Positions 43,619-51,137 of a stretch of DNA of 64,000 bases are shown piece by piece. Below the pieces are notes generated by a model. That model was not told the DNA's origin. It searched no databases and saw nothing but the letters and a program-made list of their open reading frames with translations. A program made the position numbers and the translations under genes. This stretch comes from Eggerthella lenta DSM 2243 (lineage in GTDB: Bacteria > Actinomycetota > Coriobacteriia > Coriobacteriales > Eggerthellaceae), in assembly GCF_000024265.1 (NCBI RefSeq), contig NC_013204.1, positions 2,918,501 through 2,982,500 on the forward strand, read 5' to 3'. Each line of letters opens with the position of its first letter. The first letter of the stretch is position 1.

Positions 43619-43648
43619 GTCCCAAACGGGGATGTCCTCGTTTGGGAC
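43619..43648. terminator. hairpin after DUF1508, related to 5121-5153
   Basis: Perfect 10-bp stem GTCCCAAACG / CGTTTGGGAC with loop GGGATGTCCT. Probable terminator; same design as the repeat at the VWA stop codon. Confidence 0.65.
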
Positions 43649-43748
43649 ATTTCCGCCTGACGCCTCATAAGCAGCCGCTTCCCATCCGCGACATGCGACG
43701 GATTGCCAAAACGATTCGACGATCTTGCCTGTCGCGCAGGACGTTTTC

Positions 43749-45251
43749 CTATTGCGCGTTCGTCCACTCTTTCATCTTGCCGATCAATTCGTTCTTGCTA
43801 TGGATATCCAGTTTCCGGTAAATGCTCTTTGCATGCGTCTGGGCGGTGCTTTTGGAAATGAACAATTCATCGGCAACTTTCGTCAAGCTGTAGCCTTGCG
43901 AAAAAAGCTGGATTACTTCGACTTCGCGCTGCGTCAATTTGTACTCGCTCACGCGTTCGCTTGGAACTCTTGCGGCGGAATTCGCCGCGCTATCGAGAGC
44001 TTTATCGCTCGAATTCGGCTGCTTTCGCAACGCCAACACTCCGAACGCTACAACAACAAAAGCCATCAAGGAAAACAAAACCATCAACACGAGCGTTTCC
44101 AACGACAGCAGCCCTTCATCCGGGGAAGAGCCCAGAACCCCGGGCACCATTACGTAGCTGACGAGCCACGACGCCACTTCGGTCAAAATACCGCAGACAA
44201 GAAACAGTGGTACGGGAGGGATCCTTCCCTTCGTGGCGATATCGCAGAGCAGCACCCATAAAAAGAAGTCGAGCGATGATCGGGCGACGACTACGATATG
44301 GCCTCCCTCCACATACGAGCCAAATATGAGCGACGCAAACATGCCCGAAAAGAAAAGCAACGCCAAAACCATCCAGCAAACAAGGGTCAGTCGACCGATG
44401 CTCATTCTTTTCGCCATCGACAGAGGCTTCGAACCCGCAGCTTCCCCGTTGCCGTCGATACCGTGCTTGGTTTTGAACCAGTACCAAACACATGCCGCAA
44501 GGATCAAACCCGATACTCCGATTGAAATCACCCAACGAAGGTAGGGGACGCTTTCCGAAGAATAACCGGTGTCGATAATGCCGCGCACTACGCTCCCCGC
44601 AAGCAAGAAAGCAATATAGAGGCCTATGTACAATGTCGTAGTCTGGTTAATCCATTTTTTCGAGCCCGAGGGCTTGCTTCTTTTCTGCTTTGGAATCCGA
44701 CCCTGAGGTTGAGCCAGACACCAGGACAACCCGACGATTAGCGGAGTCATTGTCGTAAGAAGAGGCTTCATCGAAGCAAACGAAAGAGAAAGGGCCGTAA
44801 GGAGAACGATGCTCATGAAATACGATATCGCCAGCAAGACTAGATGCTTTGCCCCAAACGAACTCGAGAAGTACTGCGCCCAAGCAAGATAATTTCCCAA
44901 AAACCCGATAACGGTTAACAAAATTGAAAGCCAGAAAACGACCGCATCGAAAACTCCCGCTTGAACGCACATGTTCAAAACTGCGCCCATGGTTCCGATG
45001 ATCGACGAAGCCAATACGACCCTTTTTCCCAACGAATAGCATCCGCCGCTTTTCTTGAAGAAAAAGAGGGCGATCACGCTCAAAACAAGCGCTTCGATGA
45101 GAAACACGGTGTAAAGCTGGATACCGTATCCGAAAACCGAAACCTCGCTACCGAGAGGATACAAAGTCCCAAAAACTGCCTGATAGCGAAAATATGCCCA
45201 AAAGAACGTCATGCCTACGATCGGTGCCACGATTTTTTTGACGTTCCCCAT
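43749..45251 (-). CDS. membrane LuxR-type transcriptional regulator
   Basis: 500 residues. The N-terminal 400 residues contain about 12 membrane segments (IVAPIVGMTFFWAYFRY, IQLYTVFLIEALVLSVIALFFF and others), with no sensor domain I recognise. The C-terminal 60 residues are a LuxR/GerE helix-turn-helix (LTQREVEVIQLFSQGYSLTKVADELFISKSTAQTHAKSIYRKLDIHSKNELI). Such membrane-bound LuxR proteins are expanded in Eggerthellaceae and usually sit beside one reductase gene, which they activate in response to its substrate. Divergent from the flavoprotein at 45579. GC content is lower than in neighbours. ATG 45251 with AAAAGGAG upstream. Confidence 0.9.
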   Translation of the reverse strand: MGNVKKIVAPIVGMTFFWAYFRYQAVFGTLYPLGSEVSVFGYGIQLYTVFLIEALVLSVIALFFFKKSGGCYSLGKRVVLASSIIGTMGAVLNMCVQAGVFDAVVFWLSILLTVIGFLGNYLAWAQYFSSSFGAKHLVLLAISYFMSIVLLTALSLSFASMKPLLTTMTPLIVGLSWCLAQPQGRIPKQKRSKPSGSKKWINQTTTLYIGLYIAFLLAGSVVRGIIDTGYSSESVPYLRWVISIGVSGLILAACVWYWFKTKHGIDGNGEAAGSKPLSMAKRMSIGRLTLVCWMVLALLFFSGMFASLIFGSYVEGGHIVVVARSSLDFFLWVLLCDIATKGRIPPVPLFLVCGILTEVASWLVSYVMVPGVLGSSPDEGLLSLETLVLMVLFSLMAFVVVAFGVLALRKQPNSSDKALDSAANSAARVPSERVSEYKLTQREVEVIQLFSQGYSLTKVADELFISKSTAQTHAKSIYRKLDIHSKNELIGKMKEWTNAQ

Positions 45252-45578
45252 GCCCAGAGCTCCTTTTAAGCGAGTTTCCGAATAGCCGAATCCTTATTTG
45301 GACGCTTTTCCTCACGCATCGCTATTCTATTCCAGCAATCCCCTGTCCGTTAGTATACCCTGCCACACATTCCAACCGCCTCATTCCCAAGGGCCTAACT
45401 GACAATCAAACGGGCAAAAAGAAGCCATTTCTGTAAATATCCCCTATTTTATGGTCAGCTCTTCGGACATTTTTAAAGAATCCCATCGTTTATAGGATGG
45501 AGCACGCGCACGACCGAATCGATAATCGCCCTGTCGCTGCCAACGTTCGCAAAAGCGGACAGGAGAAAGAGGGGATGT
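45252..45578. other. divergent intergenic region of the second reductase module
   Basis: 327 bases without a gene, A/T-rich for this genome (around 45420-45480). It must hold the promoters of the LuxR regulator and the flavoprotein; I could not fix a clear operator. Confidence 0.5.
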
Positions 45579-47246
45579 ATGAATCTGAATCGTCGTGATT
45601 TCTTAAAAGGTGGGGCTTTGATTGGCGGCACTGCCGCACTGGGCACCATGTTCGGATGCGCAGCAAGCCCAAAGGGATCAACCTCGGGAGCGGTTTCAAC
45701 TGACGCAGGTTTGCCCGCAGGCACCACCGCCGAGGATTTCGCGCAGTCTTCGGTCTCGCTTGACCCTATCACCGCGTTCTCAGAAGAGAAAACCTACGAC
45801 ATCGTCGTTGTCGGCGCCGGCACGGCTGGCGTTCCTGCAGTATATTCAGCACTGGAAGAAGGAGCGACGGTCGCATGCCTGCAGCGCGAGGGCACGGTGC
45901 AGGCCAACGGCAACGGCTCGTCGGGCATCATTCTGGAAGAAAGCAACGAAGCCGGCATCTTGCAGTATATGCAAGCTTGGAGGAAAGCCGGCGGCTATCG
46001 CATGAATCCCGACTTGCTGAAGCTGTTCGTCGATCACTCCGGCGAGACGCACATGTGGATGCTTCAACGCTCGGCAGAAGTTGACTATATCCCGAGCCCG
46101 ATCTCCGCAACGAAGACCACCTACGACGAGGGTAACTTCTGCACGGCCGTCATTAAGACGTATGGCCCGAAACCCAAGAACCACACTGACATCATGGCCC
46201 TTCTTGCCGCAGCAGCGGAAAAGCAAGGTGCGGAATTCTTTTACAGCACGCCGGCCGTCCAACTGGTCAAAGACGAAAGCGGCGCGATCACCGGCGTTAT
46301 CGGCAAATCGGAGAACGACTACATCAAGTTCAGCGCAACCAAAGCCGTCATCCTGGCAGCGGGCGACTACCAGAACAACGAAAGCATGGTCGAGCGCTAC
46401 TCCCCGGACGTCGTCCGCTTCGGCCGCAAGCAGATGAACCGCACGGGCGACGGCATCCTGCTCGGCATGACCGCAGGCGGCGCCATGTCGCCGGTCAACC
46501 ATGCGAAGACCATGCACGACATGGATGCCGCGCCTATGCTCATGACCCGCATTCCTCTTATGGCGCTCGATGAAAAGGGCGAGCGTTTTATGAACGAAGA
46601 GATTCCGATGGAATCATGGGACTTGACGCTCAACACCCGGAAAGATGTCGAGGATCCCGGGCGCTTCTTTCGCATTTTCGATAGCGATTATATGGTGAAA
46701 TACGGATCGAAAACCTCAATCGAATCGCTTGAGAACTATATTCCCGGCTTCAAGGAGAGCCCGGAGAACGTCTATCCTTCACTCGTCGACACGCATCGTG
46801 CCGATACGTTGGATGAATTGGCGGAGCAGTTGGGCATCCCCGCCGACGCCTTGAAGAAGAGCGTCGAGAAATGGAACGAGGCGTGCGCATCGGGCGTCGA
46901 CAACGAGTTCGGCGTGCTGAAGGAGAACCTGCATCCCATCGACACACCGCCCTACTGGGGCATACGCCAATGGATCCGCTGCAGCGCCATCAACTCCGGC
47001 GTCATGGTGAACGGCAACTGCCAGGTCCTCGACGCTCAGGGCAATGTCATCAAGGGGCTGTACTCGGTCGGCTCCGGTGCCGGAAACCTGTGCGGCGGTT
47101 TGGAATGGAACCTTGCCCAGGGAGGCCTGTGCTGCGGTTCCTACATGACGATGGGCCGGTATGCAGCCATCCACGCCATTACCGGCAAGATGGAACCGAG
47201 CAAGCCCGCCACATACGAAGACACCAAGAGCTATTGGGCTAAGTAG
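45579..47246 (+). CDS. Tat-exported FAD-dependent reductase (flavocytochrome c family)
   Basis: 555 residues. Twin-arginine signal NRRDFLKGGALIGG (residues 4-17) with Cys27 after FG. FAD fingerprint IVVVGAGTAGVPAVYSALEEGATVACLQ at 75-102; KAVILAAGDYQNN and a C-terminal GLYSVGSGAGNLCGGLEWNLAQGGLCCGSYMTMGRYAA close the flavin domain. Diverged from the reductase at 40108. No cytochrome gene is adjacent, so it may share another membrane donor. Probably reduces a specific organic acceptor sensed by the neighbouring LuxR protein; substrate unknown. Confidence 0.92.
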   Translation: MNLNRRDFLKGGALIGGTAALGTMFGCAASPKGSTSGAVSTDAGLPAGTTAEDFAQSSVSLDPITAFSEEKTYDIVVVGAGTAGVPAVYSALEEGATVACLQREGTVQANGNGSSGIILEESNEAGILQYMQAWRKAGGYRMNPDLLKLFVDHSGETHMWMLQRSAEVDYIPSPISATKTTYDEGNFCTAVIKTYGPKPKNHTDIMALLAAAAEKQGAEFFYSTPAVQLVKDESGAITGVIGKSENDYIKFSATKAVILAAGDYQNNESMVERYSPDVVRFGRKQMNRTGDGILLGMTAGGAMSPVNHAKTMHDMDAAPMLMTRIPLMALDEKGERFMNEEIPMESWDLTLNTRKDVEDPGRFFRIFDSDYMVKYGSKTSIESLENYIPGFKESPENVYPSLVDTHRADTLDELAEQLGIPADALKKSVEKWNEACASGVDNEFGVLKENLHPIDTPPYWGIRQWIRCSAINSGVMVNGNCQVLDAQGNVIKGLYSVGSGAGNLCGGLEWNLAQGGLCCGSYMTMGRYAAIHAITGKMEPSKPATYEDTKSYWAK

Positions 47247-47280
47247 CGCCCCTTCTTCCATCCTCCCTCCCTTGCGGCCA

Positions 47281-47312
47281 CCGGATGCCGCCGTGGTGGA
47301 AGAGGGCTAAGC
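47281..47312 (+). repeat. 32-bp direct repeat, right copy (DUF1508 3' remnant)
   Basis: Encodes PDAAVVEEG and a stop in the same frame as the end of the DUF1508 gene, but no DUF1508 gene precedes it. 30 of 32 positions match 43569-43600. Confidence 0.7.
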
Positions 47313-47318
47313 ACGAAA

Positions 47319-47342
47319 GCGGCCTCCGGATTCGGAGGCCGC
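47319..47342 (+). terminator. terminator hairpin after the flavoprotein gene
   Basis: Perfect 10-bp stem GCGGCCTCCG / CGGAGGCCGC with a GATT loop. Confidence 0.75.
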
Positions 47343-47369
47343 TGCATGTTCACGCAATTACACCTGACC

Positions 47370-47425
47370 AAAACATGACGGCTTTCACATCTTGCCCTTC
47401 AACGATGTGAAAGCCGTCATGTTTT
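47370..47425. repeat. perfect 22-bp inverted repeat
   Basis: Arms 47370-47391 and 47404-47425 (beginning AAAACATGACGGC) with a 12-base loop. A TACAAT that could be a -10 follows at once. Confidence 0.7.
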
Positions 47426-47434
47426 GCTACAATG

Positions 47435-47583
47435 CAGTCACCACAACTGCTCTTCGCAAGAAGATGCATCGACAATTTCATACATCGCAAGCTTTCAACA
47501 GCAAACGAGGAGGGCATCTGCCCCCTCCTTTCGATTGTTGGGCTTGCGCTCATATTGTCGATGCGGAGCAGTTGTGGTGACTG
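47435..47583. repeat. nested 150-bp hairpin element
   Basis: Complementary arms pair from outside in: 47435-47452 with 47566-47583 (18 bp, perfect), 47466-47476 with 47554-47564 (11 bp, perfect), CGCAAGC near 47486 with GCTTGCG near 47542, CAACA with TGTTG, and GAGGAGGG with CCCTCCTT around the centre. It resembles a miniature inverted-repeat element or a long structured RNA. Confidence 0.65.
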
Positions 47584-47665
47584 TGGTGGGTGCCTTCCTT
47601 ACTTGCTCTGGGTAACAGGGGCTTCCTCTTGCAGTCCAACAGATTGCTCGACAGGAGGAGCCAAA

Positions 47666-48628
47666 ATGAATCTCGTAAGCGCGGTTTGCCCTAGTTGCGG
47701 TGCCCAAATCCAAATCCCGCCTGATCAAGACAGGGCGTTCTGCTCGTATTGCGGAAATCAGATTGTGGTTAAAACCGAAATCGCCGACAAGGTGAAAATC
47801 GACGGCGTGGTGAAGATCCAGTCTGCCGACTTCATCATCGAGGCGGGGGCTCTGAAGGAATACCACGGAGCCGGCACCGACGTTGTCATACCGGATAACG
47901 TTACGAACATAAGTGGAGCATTTCGGAAGACGTCCATTACTACGATTACCTTACCTGAAGAACTCCAAGTGCTATCCGGCGCCTTCGATAGCTGTTCTTC
48001 GCTCAGAGCCGTCAACTTGCCCGAAAGGCTTCAGGACATCTCCTACTCCTTTTTCGGATGCGAGTCGCTCAAATCTATCACGCTTCCCGACGGACTCGAG
48101 AACCTGAAAGGATCTTTCGGCTATTCAGGCCTCGAACGCGTAACCATACCGAGCGGAATCGGCACGATAGGCGGCAACGATCTTGATGACGGCTGCTTTT
48201 CGGGCTGCGACTCCCTTGCAGAAGTCGTCATTGAAGAAGGAGTCTCCTGCATAGGAACGAATTGCTTCAGCCATTGTTCCTCACTCGAAGAGGTCATCAT
48301 CCCTGCATCTGTCACAAAAATTGGAAATTTTGCTTTTCAGGAATGCAAAAACCTATCGGACGTAACCATCCTGGGATCAAATACCAAGCTGGAAATGAGC
48401 GCTTTTCGGCACTGCCCTTCTTTGACCACCGTCAACGCACCGACATCTGTCTTGAAGAACATATTCCGCGACTACGGGAAACCAGAGTGGCGTCCCTTTT
48501 ACGACACCCCCTGGTATGACACGCGAGGAAAGGAGGAACGCAAAGCACTCGGCATTTGCGAACACTGCGGAGGTAACATCAAAGGCGTCCTTGTCAAAAA
48601 GTGCAGTCACTGCGGCAGGAAATACTAA
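47666..48628 (+). CDS. zinc-ribbon and leucine-rich repeat protein
   Basis: 320 residues from ATG at 47666 (GGAGGAG upstream). N-terminal zinc ribbon CPSCGAQ...CSYCGNQ (residues 8-31), then about nine LRR_5/BspA-type repeats (VIPDNVTNISGAF, TLPEELQVLSGAF, TIPSGIGTIGG, VIEEGVSCIGTNCF, IIPASVTKIGNFAF), and a C-terminal zinc ribbon CEHCGG...CSHCGRK. No signal peptide. Probably co-transcribed with the SPFH/zinc-ribbon gene 45 bases downstream. Function unknown; zinc ribbons at the ends suggest binding to partner proteins or nucleic acid. Confidence 0.8.
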   Translation: MNLVSAVCPSCGAQIQIPPDQDRAFCSYCGNQIVVKTEIADKVKIDGVVKIQSADFIIEAGALKEYHGAGTDVVIPDNVTNISGAFRKTSITTITLPEELQVLSGAFDSCSSLRAVNLPERLQDISYSFFGCESLKSITLPDGLENLKGSFGYSGLERVTIPSGIGTIGGNDLDDGCFSGCDSLAEVVIEEGVSCIGTNCFSHCSSLEEVIIPASVTKIGNFAFQECKNLSDVTILGSNTKLEMSAFRHCPSLTTVNAPTSVLKNIFRDYGKPEWRPFYDTPWYDTRGKEERKALGICEHCGGNIKGVLVKKCSHCGRKY

Positions 48629-48673
48629 TTAGAAAATACATGGTCGCAAGATCGACAGAAGGGTGCGAATCCT

Positions 48674-49879
48674 ATGGGACTCATCAAGGCAATGGGAGGT
48701 TCTACTCGGGGAGTTCTTGCCGATTCGTGGAGAGATTTCTTCTACTGCGAGTCGCTTGATGCCTCCACATTGGCGTCAAAAGGACAGAAGAAGACAGGGA
48801 ACCCTGATCGTTCCTCAAACGCCAAGGGAGACGAAAACGTTATCTCGAACGGTTCAATTGTTGCCATAAACGATGGCCAGTGCATGATCATAGTCGAATC
48901 AGGAGCTGTCGTTGACCTTTGCGCCGAACCCGGCGAATACCTATATGAAACGTCAAGCGAGCCGAGCGTCTTCTACGGCCCGTTGGGCGCAAACGTCAAG
49001 AGCACGTTCAAAGAGATGCAACGTCGTATAGGATTCGGCGGCAGTCCCGGGAAAGACCAGCGCGTTTACTACTTCAACATCAAGGAGATCGTCGGAAACA
49101 AATACGGAACCCCTAACCCCGTTCCCTTCCGCGTCGTCGATGCCAATATTGGCCTTGATATCGACATAGCCGTACGCTGCAATGGCGAATATTCGTACAG
49201 GATAGATAACCCCCTGTTGTTCTACCGCAACGTTTGCGGGAACGTTGAAACCACCTACACAAAGGATCAACTGGATTCTCAGTTGAAAAGCGAGCTATTG
49301 ACCGCCCTGCAACCTGCATTTTCCCGCATCTCGGCTGCTGGCGTGCGATACAGCAACGTTCCCGCGCATACTCGCGAACTTGCAGCGCTTCTAAACGAAG
49401 AGCTCACTGACACATGGCGAAGCCTTCGCGGAATGTCCGTCGTGTCCTTTGGAATGAATTCTATTCGAGCTTCGGAAGAGGACGAACTCGTTATCAAGCG
49501 ACTTCAGAGCGCTGCGGTGATGCGCGATCCGAATATGGCAGCCGCCAATCTGGTAGCCGCCCAATCCGACGCCATGCGCATCGCGGCAGGAAACGCAAAC
49601 GGAGCAGCTAACGGCTTTATCGGTTTAGGGCTAGCGAACATGACAGGCGGAACGGATGCGGGACGTTTGTTCACCGACGCAGCGACCAGCTTTCATCATT
49701 CCGGATCCTTCAATCAGCAGAACTGGACTTGCTCTTGCGGAGTAAAGAACTCGGGGAACTTCTGCCAAAACTGTGGCAAAGAGCGCTGCAGTGATTCCGC
49801 ATGGACTTGCCCTTCATGCGGTACGAGCAGCGCAGGGAACTACTGCTCGCAGTGCGGCAAAGCCAGAACGCAGCCCTGA
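48674..49879 (+). CDS. SPFH-domain protein with C-terminal zinc ribbons
   Basis: 401 residues. Residues 55-290 are an SPFH (band-7-like) domain of the type called virion core protein or YdjI: IVAINDGQCMIIVESGAVVDLCAEPGEYLYET, YYFNIKEIVGNKYGTPNPVPFRVVD, IDIAVRCNGEYSYRIDNPLLFYRNV. Two zinc ribbons end the chain (CSCGVKNSGNFCQNCGKE and CPSCGTSSAGNYCSQCGKA). B. subtilis YdjI belongs to the same family and is recruited to the membrane in stress responses. Likely works with the zinc-ribbon LRR protein. Confidence 0.85.
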   Translation: MGLIKAMGGSTRGVLADSWRDFFYCESLDASTLASKGQKKTGNPDRSSNAKGDENVISNGSIVAINDGQCMIIVESGAVVDLCAEPGEYLYETSSEPSVFYGPLGANVKSTFKEMQRRIGFGGSPGKDQRVYYFNIKEIVGNKYGTPNPVPFRVVDANIGLDIDIAVRCNGEYSYRIDNPLLFYRNVCGNVETTYTKDQLDSQLKSELLTALQPAFSRISAAGVRYSNVPAHTRELAALLNEELTDTWRSLRGMSVVSFGMNSIRASEEDELVIKRLQSAAVMRDPNMAAANLVAAQSDAMRIAAGNANGAANGFIGLGLANMTGGTDAGRLFTDAATSFHHSGSFNQQNWTCSCGVKNSGNFCQNCGKERCSDSAWTCPSCGTSSAGNYCSQCGKARTQP

Positions 49880-49886
49880 TGCATTC

Positions 49887-50939
49887 CTAGAACAGCATCA
49901 GGAACAAGTGCGTGAAGGCGAAGGCCAGGAGGCCGCAGCCGGGGAACGTGAGGATCCAGGTGAGCACCATCCTGCCGGCCAGCCCCCACTTCACCGTGCG
50001 GATGCTCTTCTCGGCACCCACACCCATGATGGCGGTGGTCTTCGTGTGGGTGGTGGATACGGGCATGCCGGTGAACGTGGCCAGGCCGATGCAGAAGCAG
50101 GCCGACAGGCACGCCGCGAAGCCCTGGTATTGCTCCATCTTCACCATGTTCATGCCCACGGACTTGATGATCTTCTTGCCGCCCACGGCCGTGCCCAGCG
50201 CCATCGTCGCCGACACGAGGATGATCAGCCAGAACGGGAACTCCACGTTCGAGTCCACCGCGCCGCTCATGCCGATCATGATACCCAGCATACACAGCGA
50301 CAAAAACTTCTGGCCGTCCTGTGCGCCGTGGAGCACGGCCACGCCCGCGCCCGAGATGATCTGCGCCCACTTGAAGAACGAGTTCGCCTTCGCGCGGCTG
50401 AGATGCCAGCACAGCTTCTTGATGAGCCGAGTGAACAGCCATCCGGTGCCGAATCCCAAAAACGTGGAGATGACCAGGCCGTAAATGACCTTCATCCACT
50501 CGTCGCCGTTCACGCCCGCCAGGCCGCCCTGCAGGGCGATGGCAGCTCCGGTGATGCCGGCGATGAGCGAATGGCTCTGCGACGTGGGGATGCCGAAGTA
50601 CCATGCCGCCACGCCCCACACGATGATGGCTACCATGGCGGCGGCCAGCGCGATGAGCGCCGCGTGGTTATCGCCGCCGAAATCGACCATCTTGAAGATG
50701 GTCAGCGCCACGGCCGACGACACGGCGGTGATGGCAGCGAGACCCACGAAGTTGCAGACCGCCGCCATCGCGATGGCAGGACCCGGCCTCATGGCCTTCG
50801 TCCCCACCACGGTGGCGATCGCGTTGGGAGCGTCGGTCGCACCGTTCACCACGGTCGCGCCGAGCGTCAGAACAACGATGAGGGCGAGTACCGGATCGCC
50901 CATGAGCGCCCCGACGAACGCCCCTAAATCATAGCTCAT
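49887..50939 (-). CDS. pit: inorganic phosphate transporter (PiT family)
   Basis: 350 residues from ATG at 50939 (GGAGGAAA upstream). Ten or so membrane segments with the duplicated PiT signature: GATDAPNAIATVVGTKAM near the N-terminus and IPTSQSHSLIAGITGAAIA / MPVSTTHTKTTAIMGVGA. Low-affinity metal-phosphate/proton symport. No PhoU-like gene is beside it. Convergent with the SPFH gene, stop to stop 8 bases. Confidence 0.93.
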   Translation of the reverse strand: MSYDLGAFVGALMGDPVLALIVVLTLGATVVNGATDAPNAIATVVGTKAMRPGPAIAMAAVCNFVGLAAITAVSSAVALTIFKMVDFGGDNHAALIALAAAMVAIIVWGVAAWYFGIPTSQSHSLIAGITGAAIALQGGLAGVNGDEWMKVIYGLVISTFLGFGTGWLFTRLIKKLCWHLSRAKANSFFKWAQIISGAGVAVLHGAQDGQKFLSLCMLGIMIGMSGAVDSNVEFPFWLIILVSATMALGTAVGGKKIIKSVGMNMVKMEQYQGFAACLSACFCIGLATFTGMPVSTTHTKTTAIMGVGAEKSIRTVKWGLAGRMVLTWILTFPGCGLLAFAFTHLFLMLF

Positions 50940-51085
50940 GCCGGTTTCCTCCACACCCGATCGCTCAAGACAAAGCACTCGGAGCAATGATAGTGATGAA
51001 ATGTCAGGATTGGGCAACGAAAAGATCAAGTTTAGGTAAAATCGCTCGTCGCACGCCCGAAAGCATCCGGCTGAATGTAAAGAAA

Positions 51086-51114
51086 AGCGCCGCCCGCGCG
51101 GTGCGGGCGGCGCT
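51086..51114 (-). terminator. dxs operon terminator
   Basis: Perfect 12-bp stem AGCGCCGCCCGC / GCGGGCGGCGCT; on the minus strand TTTTCTTT follows. Confidence 0.9.
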
Positions 51115-51137
51115 GGAAGGTCGAGCAGAATGCAGCC

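Larger units (their letters stand above)
47247..47665. other. non-coding stretch rich in inverted repeats
   Basis: 419 bases between the flavoprotein and the zinc-ribbon leucine-rich gene. In order: the 32-bp repeat copy, a terminator hairpin, a 22-bp perfect inverted repeat, and a nested 150-bp hairpin. No convincing gene; a frame open across it is interrupted by the structure. Confidence 0.7.

Noticed and set aside
43749-47246. Integrase or transposase that could explain the module between the 32-bp repeats
   Set aside because: No recombinase motif is found in the module; only the regulator and the flavoprotein are coded.
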